DNA of 64,000 nucleotides, from assembly GCF_000422325.1 (NCBI RefSeq), contig NZ_KE383818.1:62001-126000 (forward strand), given 5' to 3'. The notes beneath the pieces are model-generated. The model was not told the origin of the DNA. It ran no database searches and saw only the letters and a program-made list of their open reading frames with translations. The DNA comes from Marinospirillum minutulum DSM 6287. Lineage in GTDB: Bacteria > Pseudomonadota > Gammaproteobacteria > Pseudomonadales > Halomonadaceae. Below are positions 63,974 to 64,000 of the stretch, in pieces. Position 1 is the first letter of the stretch; each line of letters starts with the position of its first letter. The position numbers and the translations under genes were made by a program.

Positions 63974-64000
63974 ATGAAAAAACTATTAATAATTGGCCTA
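63974..64000 (+). CDS. Start of the next gene (partial)
   Basis: ATG at 63974, with AGGAAG eight bases upstream; nine codons (MKKLLIIGL) to the window end. Rossmann-like N-terminus; family cannot be told. Confidence 0.5.

Noticed and set aside
1-64000. CRISPR array, prophage or complete IS element
   Set aside because: No regularly spaced repeats, integrase, capsid or transposase genes were seen; the only mobile-like DNA is the 8.68-8.89 kb repeat element and the toxin-antitoxin remnant.

Overview
The window is a chromosomal segment of a gammaproteobacterium. The gene set fits an aerobic or microaerobic, motile Oceanospirillales-type organism: monomeric NADP isocitrate dehydrogenase, an Rrf2-controlled suf operon, a polar-type flgBCDEFGHIJKL set with sigma-54 promoters, sulfide:quinone oxidoreductase, an OprC-like copper receptor, and a nrdR-ribD-ribBX-ribH-nusB-thiL-pgpA run. 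The sequence is moderately AT-rich with many TTA/CTA leucine codons. The taxon is inferred from gene content only. No rRNA, tRNA, CRISPR array or intact transposase was seen.

Layout. 1-3.1 kb: 3' part of a heptosyltransferase gene, then icd and its terminator. 3.1-8.9 kb: an accessory block with a LuxR-type response regulator, two tandemly duplicated secreted lipoproteins with duplicated leader and terminator, a decayed BrnT/BrnA toxin-antitoxin remnant, the Rrf2 regulator and a repeat-rich spacer with a MITE-like palindrome. 8.9-14.3 kb: sufBCDS-sufT. 14.3-17.4 kb: two chemoreceptors, one with a CZB zinc domain. 17.6-21.5 kb: TraB-family membrane protein, KefB-type antiporter, a BamE-like lipoprotein, DUF1653 and YqcC. 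21.7-32.7 kb: flagellar rod, hook and ring genes in two transcription units, each preceded by a sigma-54-like promoter. 33-36.3 kb: purE-purK, dps behind an OxyR-like site, a DUF501 protein and a 42-residue membrane peptide. 36.3-41.6 kb: RND pump with adaptor, and metR. 41.7-47.7 kb: UbiA-family prenyltransferase, a histidine kinase with a cysteine-free molybdopterin-fold partner, TonB copper receptor and DUF2946 protein. 47.8-53.8 kb: tcdA, then a sulfur block (SQR, DUF5368, persulfide-dioxygenase-like hydrolase, DUF442 protein, SulP transporter) and a convergent 43-residue membrane peptide. 53.8-64 kb: CnoX/YbbN, DUF2628, ettA, glyA, and the nrdR-rib-nusB-thiL-pgpA operon.

How the genes work together. 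SufB, C and D form the scaffold, SufS supplies sulfur, SufT assists maturation, and the Rrf2 protein with three clustered cysteines is the likely Fe-S sensor. In the sulfur block SQR would make persulfide, the metallo-hydrolase and DUF442 protein would process it, and SulP would carry an oxyanion. The rib genes build riboflavin with PgpA, NusB and ThiL as usual passengers. The RibBX C-terminal half lacks the GTP cyclohydrolase II zinc cysteines, so a separate ribA is expected elsewhere.

The least expected parts are the lipoprotein duplication, the toxin-antitoxin remnant that is visible only in short frames, the 8.68-8.89 kb repeat element, the cysteine-free molybdopterin-fold protein paired with a kinase, and two small membrane-peptide genes.
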